From Saccoglossus kowalevskii (taxonomy: Eukaryota; Hemichordata; Enteropneusta; Harrimaniidae), in the NCBI RefSeq assembly GCF_000003605.2, contig NW_003140816.1:364989-391543 (forward strand): a DNA stretch of 26,555 bases, written 5' to 3'. The position numbers and the translations under genes are program-made. Shown here in pieces: positions 25,938-26,555 of this stretch (position 1 is its first letter; each line of letters starts with the position of its first letter). The notes beneath the pieces were generated by a model. The model did not search any database, had not been told where the DNA came from, and saw only the letters and a list, made by a program, of their open reading frames with translations.

Positions 25938-26555
25938 CTGTTAAATATAAAAGAAATTTTGAATCTGTTTCTACTGCAATCTTGAAAGTAATCTATTTGA
26001 AACTAGGAAGTGAGAGGACATAGATAGGAACTAGAATTGGTGCGTTACACTGGCACAACACATTTGACGATCAAATTCCCCCTAGGCAATTTGGCATAAC
26101 AGAGAAATGTGGTTTCATTTCAAACTCATCCATGAATCAGGTGTATTATATAATAATAATAAAATTAATAAAATTTCATGAAGTTAAAAGAAATGTTTTT
26201 TCAGATTGTCTAATTTCAAAGACAAACAGAGAAAATAATAAAAAAAAAGGCTTTATTTCAATTTTCCAAACGGATCGGTCATGATTGACAACAATTAGAC
26301 GTGATTATATTTGATCATACTGAACAAATTCTGTACATATTTGGCCATGTTCTATCTGAGGTATTCTGAATACATTAACATGTAAAATGTCTTCTAATGT
26401 CTTAATTGTCAAATAAAAGTCACCATGATCATGACATTCAAACCCTAGTAATATTTTCACAATTTTCTTTTGTATTTTTTATGACATTTGCAGGATTAGA
26501 GTATGACATGCTTACACCTTTCATATTGAATTATTTTCATTGCCTTACTTCCCTA
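25938..26555 (-). other. part of an upstream intron of the ABCB7-type gene
   Basis: No further ABC-transporter exon is recognisable on the minus strand up to the window edge, and the sequence is AT-rich and non-coding. Since the previous exon must supply the LSG residues of the signature, the intron is at least 618 bases long. Confidence 0.7.

Noticed and set aside
25652..26023. 123-codon plus-strand frame
   Set aside because: It is antisense to the ABCB7-type penultimate exon. Conservation of the ABC motifs is on the minus strand.
26535..26555. Possible splice donor (GGGAA|GTAAGG on minus) at the window edge
   Set aside because: The previous ABC exon should end with a G completing the Gly codon of the signature; this site would supply A, so it does not fit.

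Overview
This window looks like nuclear DNA of an animal: an AT-rich, gene-poor stretch in which coding sequence is split into short exons with GT/AG boundaries, surrounded by long non-coding DNA full of small transposons, SINEs and tandem repeats. The two recognisable proteins are conserved across animals. The repeat style (tRNA-derived SINEs, TA- and TTAA-flanked MITE-like elements, long introns) suggests an invertebrate bilaterian, perhaps a mollusc or other marine lophotrochozoan. That taxonomic guess is an inference with low confidence. There is a 631-base assembly gap at 14342-14972.

Only the right-hand quarter holds genes I can name, both on the minus strand. (1) At 25237-25937 lie the last two coding exons of a mitochondrial half-size ABC transporter of the ABCB7/Atm1 type. 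They carry the end of the ABC signature, Walker B, D-loop and H-loop. The rest of the gene continues off the right edge. (2) At 21045-21174 is the first coding exon of a PICALM/AP180 (CALM) clathrin-assembly protein, which begins MSGQS and carries the family GPKKKHLD block. It ends in a GTAAGT donor, and a CpG-richer candidate promoter/5' UTR lies upstream (21175-21440). The second exon was not found to the left in this window, so much or all of 1-21044 may be intron 1 of this gene. The two genes lie head-to-tail on one strand, about 3.5 kb from the last gene's candidate poly(A) signal to the next gene's promoter. They have no known functional link (clathrin endocytosis versus mitochondrial Fe-S/heme metabolism).

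Layout from left to right: a GC-rich simple-repeat island (476-645); an alternating 61/44-bp tandem array (659-980); two weak exon or small-ORF candidates (1207-1324 and 2959-3222); an insertion flanked by direct repeats (3842-4078); a complete tRNA-derived SINE on the minus strand with a very long target duplication (5423-5854); degenerate tandem repeats (6470-6960, 7882-8030); a duplicated 134-bp segment (9338-9472 and 13281-13413); a TTAA-flanked MITE-like element (11125-11678); a weak minus-strand exon candidate (12496-12642); a 20-bp periodic CCGCCAC array (13731-13798); the gap; a T-rich/A-rich foldback (15068-15174); and a 1.8-kb element with 24-bp terminal inverted repeats (15864-17651). 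A plain AT-rich stretch follows to about 20880, then the PICALM exon and promoter, a pair of related MITEs in opposite orientation (21617-22128), a second SINE of the same tail family (24483-24737), and the ABCB7-type exons with a strong CTCF-like site in their intron.

Most long open frames in the window look like chance frames in non-coding DNA. I did not find a new multi-gene system. The most notable structures are the convergent MITE pair, the 1.8-kb TIR element with its internal palindrome, the long SINE target duplication, the alternating tandem array and the intronic CTCF-like motif.
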